NCBI GenBank assembly: GCA_030247675.1
Contig: JAOTRX010000006.1
Location: forward strand, 124,001-188,000
DNA from: Desulforhopalus sp.
GTDB lineage: Bacteria; Desulfobacterota; Desulfobulbia; Desulfobulbales; Desulfocapsaceae
Reading direction: 5' to 3'
DNA length: 64,000 nt
Shown here: one piece after another, positions 44,576 to 53,864 of the stretch
How the letters are laid out: each line of letters begins with the position of its first letter
Numbering within the stretch: position 1 is the stretch's first letter
Position numbers and translations under genes: made by a program
The notes under the pieces: model-generated
Told to the model about the DNA's origin: nothing
Databases searched by the model: none
Seen by the model: the letters and a program-made list of their open reading frames with translations, nothing else

Positions 44576-45577
44576 ATGCTCAGCATTGCCAAACGTCACA
44601 TTCTGTCTGCTTGCGTCCTGCTGGCGATAGCGCTACTCGTTACGACCGGCGTCCAGGCGGGCGATAAGGTCGCTTACCGCCTGAAATGGCTGCGCAATGT
44701 CAGCGTCGTCGGCGCCTTATATGCCGAAGACCAGCAGCTGTTTGCAAAGGCCGGGCTTGACGTGGAGGTTAAAGCCGGCGGGCCGGAGCGGGATGCGATC
44801 AGGGAATTGGAGCTGGGCTATGCCGACTTCGGTGAGGCCTCCGCCGATCAAGTGCTGCGGGCGCGGGCTAAAGGGGCGCCGGTGGTGGTTATCGCCCAGT
44901 TGTTCCAGGTCAACCCGCTGCAGTGGATGTATCGCCCGGAGGAGCTGGGGATAGGAAAGCTTGCCGATCTGCGGGGCAAGGTCATCGGCGTCACCTTTGG
45001 CGGCAACGATGAAACCATCATGAATACCCTGCTGGCCGAGGCCGGGCTGGGTAGCTCCGACGTCAAGATCTTTAGTGTCCGCTATGATTATACGCCGTTT
45101 TACCGGCGCCAGGTGCAGCTCTGGCCGGTCTACCGCAATGCCCAGGGGCCGATCATCGAGGCGCAGCTGGCCAAGGCGGGGGAAAAAACCGCCTTTTTCA
45201 ATCCGGCCGACTTCGGGGTGAAGTTCGTCGCCAACTGCGTCGTCACCTCATCGCGTACCGTGGCGGAAAGGCCCGAGCTGGTGAAGCGCTTCCTTGCGGC
45301 GCTGCTTGCCGGCTGGCAGCAGGCGCTCGATCCGCAAAATGAAGAGACAGCCACCCAGACCCTGCAAAAATACGATCCGGACACGCCACGCCAGATCCTG
45401 CAAGAGCAGCTGCAGATCACCCGCGGGCTGGTTCAGCCGGAGGCTGGCCCGGCCATCGGCACCATCGATAGCAAGGGCTGGGAGCAGACCGAGGGGATCA
45501 TGCGGGCACAAAAACAGTTGGCCGGAGCGGTTGATCTCAAGGCAGTACTGCGGCCGATTGGCGGTGGGGCCGAATAG
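44576..45577 (+). CDS. NMT1/THI5-like ABC substrate-binding protein
   Basis: A 333-residue periplasmic binding protein with a signal peptide (cut near GVQAGDK). The mature start YRLKWLRNVSVVGALYAEDQQLFAKAGLDVEVKAGG matches the NMT1/THI5 group (ThiY, RibY, SsuA, nitrate/taurine binders), where KWLxxxxxAG and GLDVxxxxGG are shared. The substrate cannot be fixed; pyrimidine or flavin precursors and sulfonates are candidates. GGAGG is at 44567. Third gene of the importer operon. Confidence 0.86.
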   Translation: MLSIAKRHILSACVLLAIALLVTTGVQAGDKVAYRLKWLRNVSVVGALYAEDQQLFAKAGLDVEVKAGGPERDAIRELELGYADFGEASADQVLRARAKGAPVVVIAQLFQVNPLQWMYRPEELGIGKLADLRGKVIGVTFGGNDETIMNTLLAEAGLGSSDVKIFSVRYDYTPFYRRQVQLWPVYRNAQGPIIEAQLAKAGEKTAFFNPADFGVKFVANCVVTSSRTVAERPELVKRFLAALLAGWQQALDPQNEETATQTLQKYDPDTPRQILQEQLQITRGLVQPEAGPAIGTIDSKGWEQTEGIMRAQKQLAGAVDLKAVLRPIGGGAE

Positions 45578-45609
45578 GGAAGGCGGCAGTTTCTGCCCTG
45601 CCGATCGCT

Positions 45610-46431
45610 CTACTTTCCTAGCGCTTGCACTGTCCTTGTAAACAGATGATCCAGTATGGTTTCTGCCGCCGCAAGCTCCTTTGCCGAGGAGAAGGCGGAG
45701 TCCAATTCCCCGAAAATCCGTTCGTAACGGGATGACGGAATACCGGTGGCCTTGCGAAGGACTCCCGGTCTGGGAAACAGGCCGTTCTCAAGAAAATAAT
45801 TGCAGGGGCCGGAGCAGTCGTCGCGGCGATACGACCAGGTCAACTTGAGTTCGGCAAATGCCGCAAAGGCCTGGCCGGCTCCGCTCGCCTGTGCGAAATC
45901 GGTAAGCTCCAGACCTCGTCCGAGGCGGATTGCGACTTCCTCGAAATAGGCGGAGACCAGGGCATGCTCGGTCACGATCAGGCCATAGACATACCAGTCG
46001 TCGATTACCCTGGTGACAATCGCCTGGTAAACGGCAGGCAGTTTTCTGGTGGACGGGCAAAAGTAGGTTTGGCAGGCCTGCTGCCCGTACCAGCTGAAAG
46101 ATCGATAATCAACGCCCTTGTTACCCGGCGCCGTCGGGTGGAGGAGGCAACCGACACAGCCTGCCGTCTCGCCGACCAGCCCCAGAAAGGGACAGTGATG
46201 AAATCCCGGGAAGGGCCGTGACAGCCTGGGCGGTCCTTTGTTTCTTTGCTTGAAACGGTAGAGTTCGTCTTCGGTTCTGGCAACCTGGGCAAAGTCCTCG
46301 GTTCGCTTGGCCAGCAGGCTTACAAGCCTTGTCCGGGAAAGGCCGGGTAAATTATAAAGGCCGCAGCAGGCCCCGCAGGATACTGCCCCGCTCACCTGGC
46401 AGAGGTAGGTGCTATTGCTGCTGGTATCCAT
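45610..46431 (-). CDS. cysteine-rich protein of unknown function
   Basis: A 273-residue protein with an N-terminal CGACCGLYNLPG and further cysteines at HHCPFLG, GCVGCLLHP, CQTYFCPS and CSGPCNYF. The spacing suggests metal or iron-sulfur binding, related in appearance to YkgJ-like zinc/iron-chelating domains. No signal peptide or membrane helix. It is convergent with the ABC operon. Function unknown. Confidence 0.7.
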   Translation of the reverse strand: MDTSSNSTYLCQVSGAVSCGACCGLYNLPGLSRTRLVSLLAKRTEDFAQVARTEDELYRFKQRNKGPPRLSRPFPGFHHCPFLGLVGETAGCVGCLLHPTAPGNKGVDYRSFSWYGQQACQTYFCPSTRKLPAVYQAIVTRVIDDWYVYGLIVTEHALVSAYFEEVAIRLGRGLELTDFAQASGAGQAFAAFAELKLTWSYRRDDCSGPCNYFLENGLFPRPGVLRKATGIPSSRYERIFGELDSAFSSAKELAAAETILDHLFTRTVQALGK

Positions 46432-46517
46432 CGCTTTCCTGTCGCGTCCGAGGCGCCGATCAACCGTGCAGCCCGTCAGTACCTTGCCCGCGCACCCGGT
46501 GATCTTGTGGGTTCAAG

Positions 46518-47078
46518 CTACCCTTCGAGGTTGTTACTTTTCTGTAAGATCAAAGCAATATAATTGACGTGGTGTTTCGCGTGCTGGGTCAGGAAGTAGG
46601 CCCACTGGTAGACGTTGAGATGCCCGAGGTCGCGAACGCTCATCCGTACCTTGCAGAGATTGCCCTGGCCGTCGGCAACTTTTGCCAAGAGCCGGAGAAG
46701 GTGCTGTTCCTGGTCCTGCAATTTCTCCTGGATTTCAGCCGCACTGAGACTGTTTCTTGGAATCATATGCTGTGGCGGATGCCATTCGAATAGCCTCGGT
46801 TGGGAAATCTCGTCAAGAGCGTCAAGTTCGCCAACCTCTTTCGAGTAGTCCCGCAACTGGGCACGTTTCAAGGCTTTTGCCACACTTTTTTCCAAGGTGA
46901 GCAAGAGGAAGGAACTGGCGAGATAGATGTGTTCGAGATGCTCAAGGATTGTCCAGGCCCCCTCGCAGTGCAGCTTCAAGGCAAGCACGTCGGCAGGTTC
47001 GGAACATCTGTCTACTGCGAAGGTGTAGGCTGCGTGCAGGGAATGCTGTATTTTTTCAATTGCTTCTTGAGCTTTCAT
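46518..47078 (-). CDS. DinB-superfamily protein
   Basis: A 186-residue four-helix bundle protein. Histidines in WTILEHLEHIYLA (about 43-55) and QHAKHHVNYIALI (about 165-177) fit the three-His metal site of the DinB/YfiT family. Members are thiol-dependent S-transferases or of unknown role. Stand-alone gene; ATG at 47078. Confidence 0.72.
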   Translation of the reverse strand: MKAQEAIEKIQHSLHAAYTFAVDRCSEPADVLALKLHCEGAWTILEHLEHIYLASSFLLLTLEKSVAKALKRAQLRDYSKEVGELDALDEISQPRLFEWHPPQHMIPRNSLSAAEIQEKLQDQEQHLLRLLAKVADGQGNLCKVRMSVRDLGHLNVYQWAYFLTQHAKHHVNYIALILQKSNNLEG

Positions 47079-47464
47079 CGCAGCACTTCTGCCACCTTGG
47101 TTGAGATACGGTTCGGTCGGGTGCGGGGTTTTTCTGCCTGATGGGCTCGTTGGGAGATGGGACCATGCGAGGTAGATGCTCGGGATTATAGTAAATTGCT
47201 CTTAACGAAGGGTGGTGTCGCCACGAATGGCTATTAACCAGGCAATCTTTATCTGGAGTTCTTCGTCGAACGCAAACATTTGCTGCTTGCCCGCAGAATG
47301 TTTTGGTTGGAATTAAGAATGCTATCCAGTGAATTCTCACTGTCTTCAGAATTCCCGGAAATCGGGTGGAGATTAGATTGAAGACAATGGCGTAGCCTGT
47401 CCAAAGCCGACGCAGAGAGCTTTTTCACCCGCAGGCAAAGGACCAGATGGAGTTGTTTTGAAGG
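47079..47464. other. region without a recognisable gene
   Basis: A 386-base gap between the DinB-like gene and brnA, both on the minus strand. Short frames overlap the DinB start but show no family-like sequence. It should hold the DinB-gene promoter. Nothing else seen. Confidence 0.3.
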
Positions 47465-47770
47465 TCATGTTCTATGCTCCTTCAACCAGTCGCGCAACGC
47501 ATTGTCGATTCTCGTTTGCCAACCTCGGCCAGTGGCTTTGAAGCTGTTCAGTACATCCGGCGATAAGCGGATGCTGACCGCCTTTTTAGGGTTGTCTGAA
47601 ACAGGCCGGCCCATCTTCACAAGGAATTCCAGTTCCGGAAATTGGTTTGCCGGCTTCATCTTTTTGATCATTTCGGCAGTCAAAACCGTGCCATCTGCAA
47701 CTGCCTGTCGAGCAATATCCCGCTCTTCGATAGTCGAGGGGAGTATGGTTTTTTTCTTAAGTTTCGGCAT
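47465..47770 (-). CDS. brnA: BrnA antitoxin
   Basis: A 101-residue antitoxin of the BrnTA type II system. The N-terminal half binds toxin; the C-terminal ribbon-helix-helix PKKAVSIRLSPDVLNSFKATGRGWQTRIDNALRDWL (about 61-96) binds DNA. It overlaps brnT by 14 bases, the usual order (toxin first). It is expected to repress the operon together with BrnT. Confidence 0.88.
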   Translation of the reverse strand: MPKLKKKTILPSTIEERDIARQAVADGTVLTAEMIKKMKPANQFPELEFLVKMGRPVSDNPKKAVSIRLSPDVLNSFKATGRGWQTRIDNALRDWLKEHRT

Positions 47771-48023
47771 AAATATTTACCTCTCGCTTATTGGCTTTGC
47801 GCAGGCTGATAACCCTGACCGACTCACCGCGTGTTGTGAAAACCAAATGATACAACCGAACACCAATATAACCGATAGCGCAAAATCGCGTCTCGCCGTA
47901 CTCGTGCCGGGAATCAGGCCATACCACAGCACTGTCCCACTCAAAGGTTGCTACTAGGTCAAACGGCAAGTCTCGTTCCATCCTGTTTTTTTCGGATTTC
48001 GCCTGGTCGAATTCGATTTCCAT
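47757..48023 (-). CDS. brnT: BrnT ribonuclease toxin
   Basis: A 88-residue RelE-fold toxin, which cleaves RNA. Family features are EIEFDQAKSEKNRME at the start, DSRHEYGETRFCAIGYIG in the middle and RVISLRKANKREVNIYAE at the end with the Arg/Lys/Glu residues of the active site. I place the start at ATG 48023, because a consensus promoter puts the transcript start there; ATG 48029 lies inside the promoter. Expected to be neutralised by BrnA. Confidence 0.85.
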   Translation of the reverse strand: MEIEFDQAKSEKNRMERDLPFDLVATFEWDSAVVWPDSRHEYGETRFCAIGYIGVRLYHLVFTTRGESVRVISLRKANKREVNIYAET

Positions 48024-48058
48024 GCACATATTGTATATACAAAATGTATGATTGTCAA
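48023..48058 (-). promoter_or_regulatory. brnTA promoter and operator
   Basis: On the minus strand TTGACA (48058-48053) and TACAAT (48035-48030) are separated by exactly 17 bases. The palindrome TTGTATATACAA (48031-48042), within a 22-base imperfect palindrome (48026-48047), overlaps the -10 box and is a good BrnA operator candidate. Confidence 0.8.
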
Positions 48059-48194
48059 GTTGATACAGCTGCTATCCATCGTCAGAGTAACGACGGACAG
48101 GTGCTGTAAGATTGCGAAAAGAAAAAATAACGACTAGTGCTCGGTGGTAAACCGTGTAGGGTTCGTTTGAGTAATAAATAGATCTGCCACCTCT

Positions 48195-48340
48195 GTTGCC
48201 TTCGGCGAAGCATGCCAGCCTGTGCTTGCCTGTCCATCTCGTACGGGTTCATTGCGGCCACCATGGGCAGGCAGCATCCCTGAGGTTTTCTATTATAACT
48301 TTGGCATTAGAAAATTTTTGATTTGGATATCGTGTCCCCC
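48195..48340 (+). repeat. direct repeat copy A (~146 bp)
   Basis: It shares long identical blocks with 49648-49796, including GGCGAAGCATGCCAGCCTGT, CGTACGGGTTCA, GCGGCCACCATG, TTTTCTATTATAACTT and the end GTGTCCCCC. Both are in the same orientation about 1.45 kb apart. TGCCTG...CAGGCA can pair within this copy. Sequence 48341-48579 is A/T rich and has no recognisable gene. Confidence 0.75.
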
Positions 48341-48579
48341 ATTTAAGTCTCCCATTTATTTAGATATTAAGACGGTTACTGATAGCCGTGCATCAAAGGT
48401 CCAGTGCCAAACGACCATATTGATGAAATTGCAGAACATATTTTTGCACCAATGTCCGGCATTCGGCGAACAACTTAATAGTTGGACAAATGAAGATATT
48501 GATTTCATAAATGCTCATTTTTCAACTTTGAAGATTCGACCCATATTTTTTTACAAGGTTTCTATAATGCCGGGTTTGG

Positions 48580-49167
48580 TTACATACATACATATGAGTA
48601 CGGGATCCCACCGAACTGACAAAAACCCGGGCAGGCATTGACTGTCACTCTTGATCGAGCACATCTTGGTTCAAATGCTATTGGTGACGGGCTAAAACCC
48701 CAACAACCGCAAGGCTGCATTACAGTACCTGGCCTTAAAATCGGACCTGAAGTATTTACCACAGGATTTGAATATTGCGGGAGTGCGCTTTGGGGAATAG
48801 TGCTAGGATTATTTGTATCGAAACCATCTGAAATATTTAGTAGCTCACGCTCAATGATGTCTGGAGCGCATCGCACAACGTCGCCACCACTGACATAAAC
48901 GCACCCAGCTTGAACAAGACGTTTTGCAAGTTGATGTGTCTGGACTTTTGCGTTGCCGACTTGGATCCTGGCATCGTTTGGGCCAGCACGAAACTCAAAT
49001 TGGTTATCATTTTTTATTGAAACATAAGGTTTGATTTCTATTGGTCGTTCTCCCTTAACTGTGGGTATCGCTTCCTTTTTCAGCCATTTTTTTAAACTAG
49101 CCATTGATGGAGTAGAAATAATAGTAATTATCAGAAGAATAATAGGGTAAAGATAATATTTTCTCAT
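48580..49167 (-). CDS. secreted Cys-containing protein, unknown function
   Basis: A 195-residue protein with a Sec signal (MRKYYLYPIILLIITIIST, cut near PSMA). The mature part has a Pro-rich linker and a C-terminal cysteine-rich segment (QPCGCWG, PRCARS, NACPGFCQFG, final CM). GGAGGCGAAT before the ATG is a strong ribosome site. Codon use is A/T rich, unlike the neighbours, and the gene lies between two direct repeats, which suggests acquisition by transfer. Family not recognised. Confidence 0.7.
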   Translation of the reverse strand: MRKYYLYPIILLIITIISTPSMASLKKWLKKEAIPTVKGERPIEIKPYVSIKNDNQFEFRAGPNDARIQVGNAKVQTHQLAKRLVQAGCVYVSGGDVVRCAPDIIERELLNISDGFDTNNPSTIPQSALPQYSNPVVNTSGPILRPGTVMQPCGCWGFSPSPIAFEPRCARSRVTVNACPGFCQFGGIPYSYVCM

Positions 49168-49647
49168 ATTCGCCTCCGTTTATTCTTGGTAATAGTTTGC
49201 CTTAGTTGCCAACAAGTAATTCTGCTGGTCTGAATATTCCATCGAAAGGAATAATATGCAGAAAGATGGCACAATCTTCTAACCCGATTGTTGCCGTACG
49301 ATAGTGCTACGCTCCATAAATACATAACCGACTAAGGATGTATTTCACAGTGAAATTATCACGTGGAATTAAGAAAATGGACCATCTCTCACCAAGAGGA
49401 TGACACGGCAACATCTGCCTTGCCTTGCTGTCAGGTTCTCTGTTGATGCATTGAATTTTTTGAGGGGCATCACATCGAGTCCCCGGAGCTGAATTACCAC
49501 AACATTCTCAACCCAAATCCCACACGCAACTTTGCTTTCCTCGCAATGCTTTCTCTGGAATCGGTCGCTTATTGATACAATATTGGGAACCGTGTTTGCC
49601 TGAAGCAGACGAGTTGTATGCTGTCTAGCCTCTTGACCTTCGATGAT
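49168..49647. other. A/T-rich stretch without gene
   Basis: This 480-base stretch upstream of the secreted protein should carry its promoter. I see no gene, RNA or strong hairpin. Base composition is like the gene it precedes. Confidence 0.3.
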
Positions 49648-49796
49648 GTCGCCTTAGGCGAAGCATGCCAGCCTGTATTGCCTCTCCACCGCGTACGGGT
49701 TCAGTGCGGCCACCATGTACAGGCTGCATCCCTGCGCTTTTCTATTATAACTTCGGTATCAGAAGACTTTGGTTCGGTTTAGGTATGGTGTCCCCC
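49648..49796 (+). repeat. direct repeat copy B (~149 bp)
   Basis: Second copy of the repeat at 48195-48340, ending GTGTCCCCC at 49789-49796. In this copy CAGCCTGTA pairs perfectly with TACAGGCTG, so the hairpin potential is kept although the bases differ from copy A. It lies 150 bases before the CoA ligase gene and may be part of that gene's leader. Confidence 0.75.
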
Positions 49797-49944
49797 TTTT
49801 TAAAAAAATTGGGCGGTGTCCTTGTGAAATTCCGGTAAAGAAGATAGGCTTCTGGTGTTGTTGCATCGGATGCCAGGAAGTCTTCGGCACAGTGCGTCTG
49901 TTGCCGAACTATCTGTTTTTATTAGGTGAAATCAAGGTCGTGTT

Positions 49945-51426
49945 ATGGAAAATCCGGTTGTCACCCTCCTCCAGAAGACAGTCCTTGCCCATGGCGACAA
50001 GGCGGCGCTCCTTCAGGACGAAAAGAGTCTTTCGTACAATGAACTTTTCCGCAGCATAAAGAGATATGCCGGGCTCCTGAAGGGCAACGGGCTTGGCGAT
50101 GGTGATCGTGTGGTGATCGCCATGCCGGACTGCCCGGAGTTTATCTGTGCGTTTCTCGGTTGCCTTTATGCCGGGCTGGTGCCGGTGCCGGTCAATGATT
50201 CGCTGGGGAGAAGCCTTTTTGAGTATATCCTCAATGATTCTGAGGCAAAAGCTGTTTTTACCGTGGCCGAATGTGCCGCCTCCCAAACCGAATCGGCGGC
50301 GCTGAAACGGCGCTATCTCCTGGGTGATGCCGGTTTCCTAAGCGAGCTGGCAAAGGCCTCTTACACGACTCCTCCCGCGCCATATAGCGAATCGACGATC
50401 GGCTATATGCTGTACACATCGGGCAGCACCGGTTTTCCCAAAGGGGTCCCGCATTACGGCAAGAACATTTTGCCGCAGGTCAATCGATACGGGGATGAGG
50501 TCCTCCATGTCTCCGCCGATGACGTCCTCTTTTCGGTCAGTAAATTGTTTTTTGCCTACGGTCTGCTGAATACCATCACCTATGCCCTTGGCTACGGGGC
50601 GACCTCCATCCTGATGTATGAGAAGCCATATCCAGCCAAGATTAAACAGATTTTAATCGAGAAGCGACCGACCATCCTTTTTGCCGTCCCCTCCGTGCAC
50701 AGCATGTTGATCGAAGAGGCGGCCGCTGTCCTTCAGGGCGGCAGTGTTCGCCTGGCGGTGTCGGCGGGGGAGACGCTCTCTGCCCCCCTGTGCACGCTCT
50801 TCCAGGAGAAAACCGGGGTGGAAATCCTCGACGGCTTCGGATCGACGGAAGTCGGGCATATCGTCCTTTCCAATTTCCCGGGCGAGGTCTCCCCTGGACG
50901 GACAGGGCGTCCCGTTCCGCCCTGGCAGGTGAGGTTGTTGGATACGAAGGGGCGGGAGGTTCCTGATGGGCATCCGGGAAGCATCAATCTTTCCGGCCCG
51001 ATGTTGCTCCCCTACTATTGGAAGGACAGGGGGAAATCTCCGAGCGTCATCGATTGGTTCGATACCGGTGACATGTTCGTGCGGGAGGAGGGTGGCTACA
51101 GGTATGTCGGACGCAGCAATGAGATGTTTAAATGCGACGGCAACTGGGTTTCACCGGTACAGGTCGAGAAAATCATTGAGAGCCATCCCGCCATCAAGGA
51201 ATGCGGGGTGACAGGCAGAAAGCTTGTCGGAACCATACGCCCGTTCGCCTATGTGGTTCTCAACAGCGGCTACACAGGGTCCTTGAGGCTGGAAACGGAA
51301 CTGACCAATTTTGCGCGAAAAACCCTTGCCCCTTCGATGTGTCCGGTCGGATATATCTTCTGCAAGGCCCTTCCAAGGACGGAGACCGGCAAGGTTCAGC
51401 GGTTTAAACTACTGGAAATTCAATAA
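49945..51426 (+). CDS. benzoate-CoA-ligase-like adenylate-forming enzyme
   Basis: A 493-residue ANL enzyme. Motifs are the P-loop YTSGSTGFPKGV (about 156-167), SVSKLFFAYGL (about 196-206, as in benzoate-CoA ligases), DGFGSTEVGH (about 295-304), FDTGDMF and the catalytic lysine in PRTETGKVQRFKL. It activates an aryl or short acyl acid. A free carrier protein gene follows 13 bases later, so the acyl group may be passed to that carrier instead of CoA. The start is ATG 49945. Confidence 0.86.
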   Translation: MENPVVTLLQKTVLAHGDKAALLQDEKSLSYNELFRSIKRYAGLLKGNGLGDGDRVVIAMPDCPEFICAFLGCLYAGLVPVPVNDSLGRSLFEYILNDSEAKAVFTVAECAASQTESAALKRRYLLGDAGFLSELAKASYTTPPAPYSESTIGYMLYTSGSTGFPKGVPHYGKNILPQVNRYGDEVLHVSADDVLFSVSKLFFAYGLLNTITYALGYGATSILMYEKPYPAKIKQILIEKRPTILFAVPSVHSMLIEEAAAVLQGGSVRLAVSAGETLSAPLCTLFQEKTGVEILDGFGSTEVGHIVLSNFPGEVSPGRTGRPVPPWQVRLLDTKGREVPDGHPGSINLSGPMLLPYYWKDRGKSPSVIDWFDTGDMFVREEGGYRYVGRSNEMFKCDGNWVSPVQVEKIIESHPAIKECGVTGRKLVGTIRPFAYVVLNSGYTGSLRLETELTNFARKTLAPSMCPVGYIFCKALPRTETGKVQRFKLLEIQ

Positions 51427-51439
51427 AAAGGATGCAATT

Positions 51440-51670
51440 ATGACGATCACCAGAGAACACATTCTTGAAATCTTCAGGGCACTCGACATCAATGATGCGA
51501 TTACCGATGATATGCTTTTTACCGATCAAGGGCTTGATTCCATAGACCTGCCAAGGGCAGCGGCGGCCATCGAGAGAAAGTTCAATGTCGATATGTCCGA
51601 TGCCAAGGCCGAGGATCTCAAGACCATGAACCTCCTCCTCAGCTATCTCAACAACAAAACCCGCGGATGA
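51440..51670 (+). CDS. acyl carrier protein
   Basis: A 76-residue carrier protein. The phosphopantetheine serine is in TDQGLDSIDLPRAA (Ser35 region). Helices match ACP/aryl carrier domains. AAGGA precedes the ATG at 51440; the frame is open upstream into the ligase gene but without family similarity. Its position directly after a CoA-ligase-like gene suggests loading by that enzyme. Confidence 0.88.
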   Translation: MTITREHILEIFRALDINDAITDDMLFTDQGLDSIDLPRAAAAIERKFNVDMSDAKAEDLKTMNLLLSYLNNKTRG

Positions 51671-51689
51671 GCCCTGGCGGGCTGCAGGC

Positions 51690-52730
51690 TCAGTGACGCG
51701 CTCGACGGGCTTTATCGTCAAGGACGATGTCGAGCAATCGCTTGGCCTTTTTACTGTAGAGGTGGATTTCTGAAAGCGGATTGGTGCCGAGGTGCTTCTG
51801 CATGAGGATCCCATCCGAATGAAACCAGTTGGGGAGCAGTCCGCCAAAAAAGTAGCCCTGGTCCTGCAAAAAATCGACGGCATATCCCGACCATGATTCG
51901 GCGGCGTTGATAAAGAACTGCATGTTCTCAACGCCGTGTTGTGCGCCGAGACGTTCCATCTGGCCGACCTTGCCTTTGAAGTCGGCGCCTACCCTTGTGA
52001 CATTGCATCTGCCGGTCTGGGCAAATGGGAAAAATTTCCTGTGCAATTCAGTCTTTGAGGCCTTTGGCGGCCTGTCCTTGGCAATCCGCAGGGTCCTTGT
52101 CGGCAGATAATCGCCGAGCAGAAACTCCGCCGCCTGGAAATACGACTGAGGGACATAGACATCTGCCGGGGCAGTAGCAAACGACTTGAACAGCATGGTA
52201 CAGGTCACCCTGCCCTGGGCGCTTTGCTCTTTTTCGTAGGCGGATGCAGGCATCAATCCCAGCTCGACAGCCATATCCGACATGCCGACTGCCGCCGATA
52301 ATTTTTGCGTGGCAATATGGTTGCAAACCGCCTCGCCAAAGATTCCTTCCGGCTGCAAACCCTTCACCACCTCTTCCGCCAGATAGATGAAGACCTTATA
52401 GGTGGCAAAGGTCTCCCGGTATGACGGCAGCGTCAGGCCCAGGCCGATTTCATAGAGCTTTTGCGAAAAGGGCGAGCTGAGGTACAGCGCGCCATGGGCC
52501 ACGATATCGCCAGCCGGGGTCCTGGCGACAGCGGAACAGATGGTTCTCTGGCGATTTTCACGGATGATTCTTTCTGGATGATAGAAGGTCCGTATCGGAT
52601 AATCCGGGCCATAAATGGCATAAAAAAGCCCGGCGATGCCTTCTGCGTCCTCTTCCTTGAAAGCGTCTATGACAAAGGTCTGACCCGGCTCGACACGCGT
52701 TTCAGAGAGTTTTTTCCGGATGGCAGCCAT
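51690..52730 (-). CDS. GNAT-like acyltransferase
   Basis: A 346-residue protein. The N-terminal part has GNAT-like features (VIDAFKEEDAEGIAGLFYAIYG, about 18-39, then AHGALYLSS and YEIGLGLTLPSYR). AGGAGGAG before the ATG at 52730 decides the start over 52814. The C-terminal half is less typical and may be a second GNAT-like domain. It is convergent with the ligase-ACP pair and may act on the carrier-bound acyl group; this is inference. Confidence 0.72.
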   Translation of the reverse strand: MAAIRKKLSETRVEPGQTFVIDAFKEEDAEGIAGLFYAIYGPDYPIRTFYHPERIIRENRQRTICSAVARTPAGDIVAHGALYLSSPFSQKLYEIGLGLTLPSYRETFATYKVFIYLAEEVVKGLQPEGIFGEAVCNHIATQKLSAAVGMSDMAVELGLMPASAYEKEQSAQGRVTCTMLFKSFATAPADVYVPQSYFQAAEFLLGDYLPTRTLRIAKDRPPKASKTELHRKFFPFAQTGRCNVTRVGADFKGKVGQMERLGAQHGVENMQFFINAAESWSGYAVDFLQDQGYFFGGLLPNWFHSDGILMQKHLGTNPLSEIHLYSKKAKRLLDIVLDDKARRARH

Positions 52731-52819
52731 ACAACTCCTCCTTGTAGGGGAAGGGCAAAATCGGGTGTCTTTATATTGCCCTGAGTATCTTCGTCTCAGG
52801 TTCTTTGCGGCCACGCCTC

Positions 52820-53728
52820 TTATGCCGATGGCCTGGGGTTCTCCATAAACATCGCTGTGCAGGACTCCATTTCGGCGACGATGAAATCGATGATAACCCG
52901 CACCCGGGCTATCTGCCGTGAATCGGGATTGACCTGCAGCCAGAAGGTTCTTTCGGCATACAGCTCCGGCAGTACCGACATCAGCGTCGATTCGGAATGC
53001 GCCATAAAATACGGCAGCACACCCACCCCGTTATCGGCCAGGATGGCGTATTTCTGCCCGACCAGGGTCGAGCTGCGAAACTGCGGCCGCACACCTGGAT
53101 GAAACTCGTTGATGAAATTCAGGTCCTGGTCATACAACAGATCGTCGATATAACCGATGGTCCGATGGCCCCGCAGATCGTCCTTGCTTTGTACCGGGGG
53201 GCGGCCTTCCAGGTACCTGTGGGTGGCGAACAAACCAAAGCGGTACGCCGAAAGTTTTCTGACAATGATATTTCCAGCCGTCGGCTTTCGTACGGTAATA
53301 AGGATGTCTATTTCCCGCCGGGCCAGGCTGTAATACATCGGCACGGCAATCAGTTCGACCTCAAGGGCCGGATGCAGGCGCTGGAAGGCGGCAAAACGCG
53401 AGGCCAGAAAGCAGTTGCCAAGGCCATCCGGAGCGCCAATGCGGATGGCGCCGGAAAGCTGGGTGTTCCTGCCGGAGATCTCCGCCTCAAGACCGAAGAC
53501 CGTCGTTTCCAGCTGTTCCGCGTAAGGAAGCAAGGTTTCCCCGGCCTGGGTAAGCCGGCAGCCTTTCTCCGTCCGGAAAAAGAGCTGCGACTGGAGCGCC
53601 GCTTCCAGGGTTGAGAGGCGCCTGGAAACCGTGCTGTGGGTGACTTTTAGTTCTGCCCCGGCCGCCACAAAGGATTGTGTGCGGCAAAGCACCAGAAAAA
53701 ACCGCATGTCATCCCAGTTAAGCTTCAT
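52820..53728 (-). CDS. LysR-family transcriptional regulator
   Basis: A 302-residue LysR protein. The winged helix-turn-helix spans about 1-60 (MRFFLVLCRTQSFVAAGAELKVTHSTVSRRLSTLE). The effector domain follows (IRIGAPDGLGNCFLASRF). AAGGACCAAGG precedes the ATG at 53728. It is divergent from a small plus-strand gene, the usual LysR arrangement, and lies 90 bases from the GNAT gene, so it may control either. Confidence 0.9.
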   Translation of the reverse strand: MKLNWDDMRFFLVLCRTQSFVAAGAELKVTHSTVSRRLSTLEAALQSQLFFRTEKGCRLTQAGETLLPYAEQLETTVFGLEAEISGRNTQLSGAIRIGAPDGLGNCFLASRFAAFQRLHPALEVELIAVPMYYSLARREIDILITVRKPTAGNIIVRKLSAYRFGLFATHRYLEGRPPVQSKDDLRGHRTIGYIDDLLYDQDLNFINEFHPGVRPQFRSSTLVGQKYAILADNGVGVLPYFMAHSESTLMSVLPELYAERTFWLQVNPDSRQIARVRVIIDFIVAEMESCTAMFMENPRPSA

Positions 53729-53864
53729 CCTTGGTCCTTTTAGGTGATTATTTATGCACATCTACTGCGCACAAACAGGCGTAGATTGTTTAATAATATA
53801 TGGTCTAATTGAGATACGGAAGAAATATTTCTTCGTAAGATACAATCTTCAGAGGAGGAAGATC

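Noticed and set aside
47056..47340. 94-codon minus-strand frame before the DinB-like gene
   Set aside because: Low-quality composition and overlap with the DinB start; likely promoter region.
48222..48641. 139-codon plus-strand frame
   Set aside because: It starts inside direct repeat A, lacks a ribosome site and overlaps the secreted-protein gene on the other strand.
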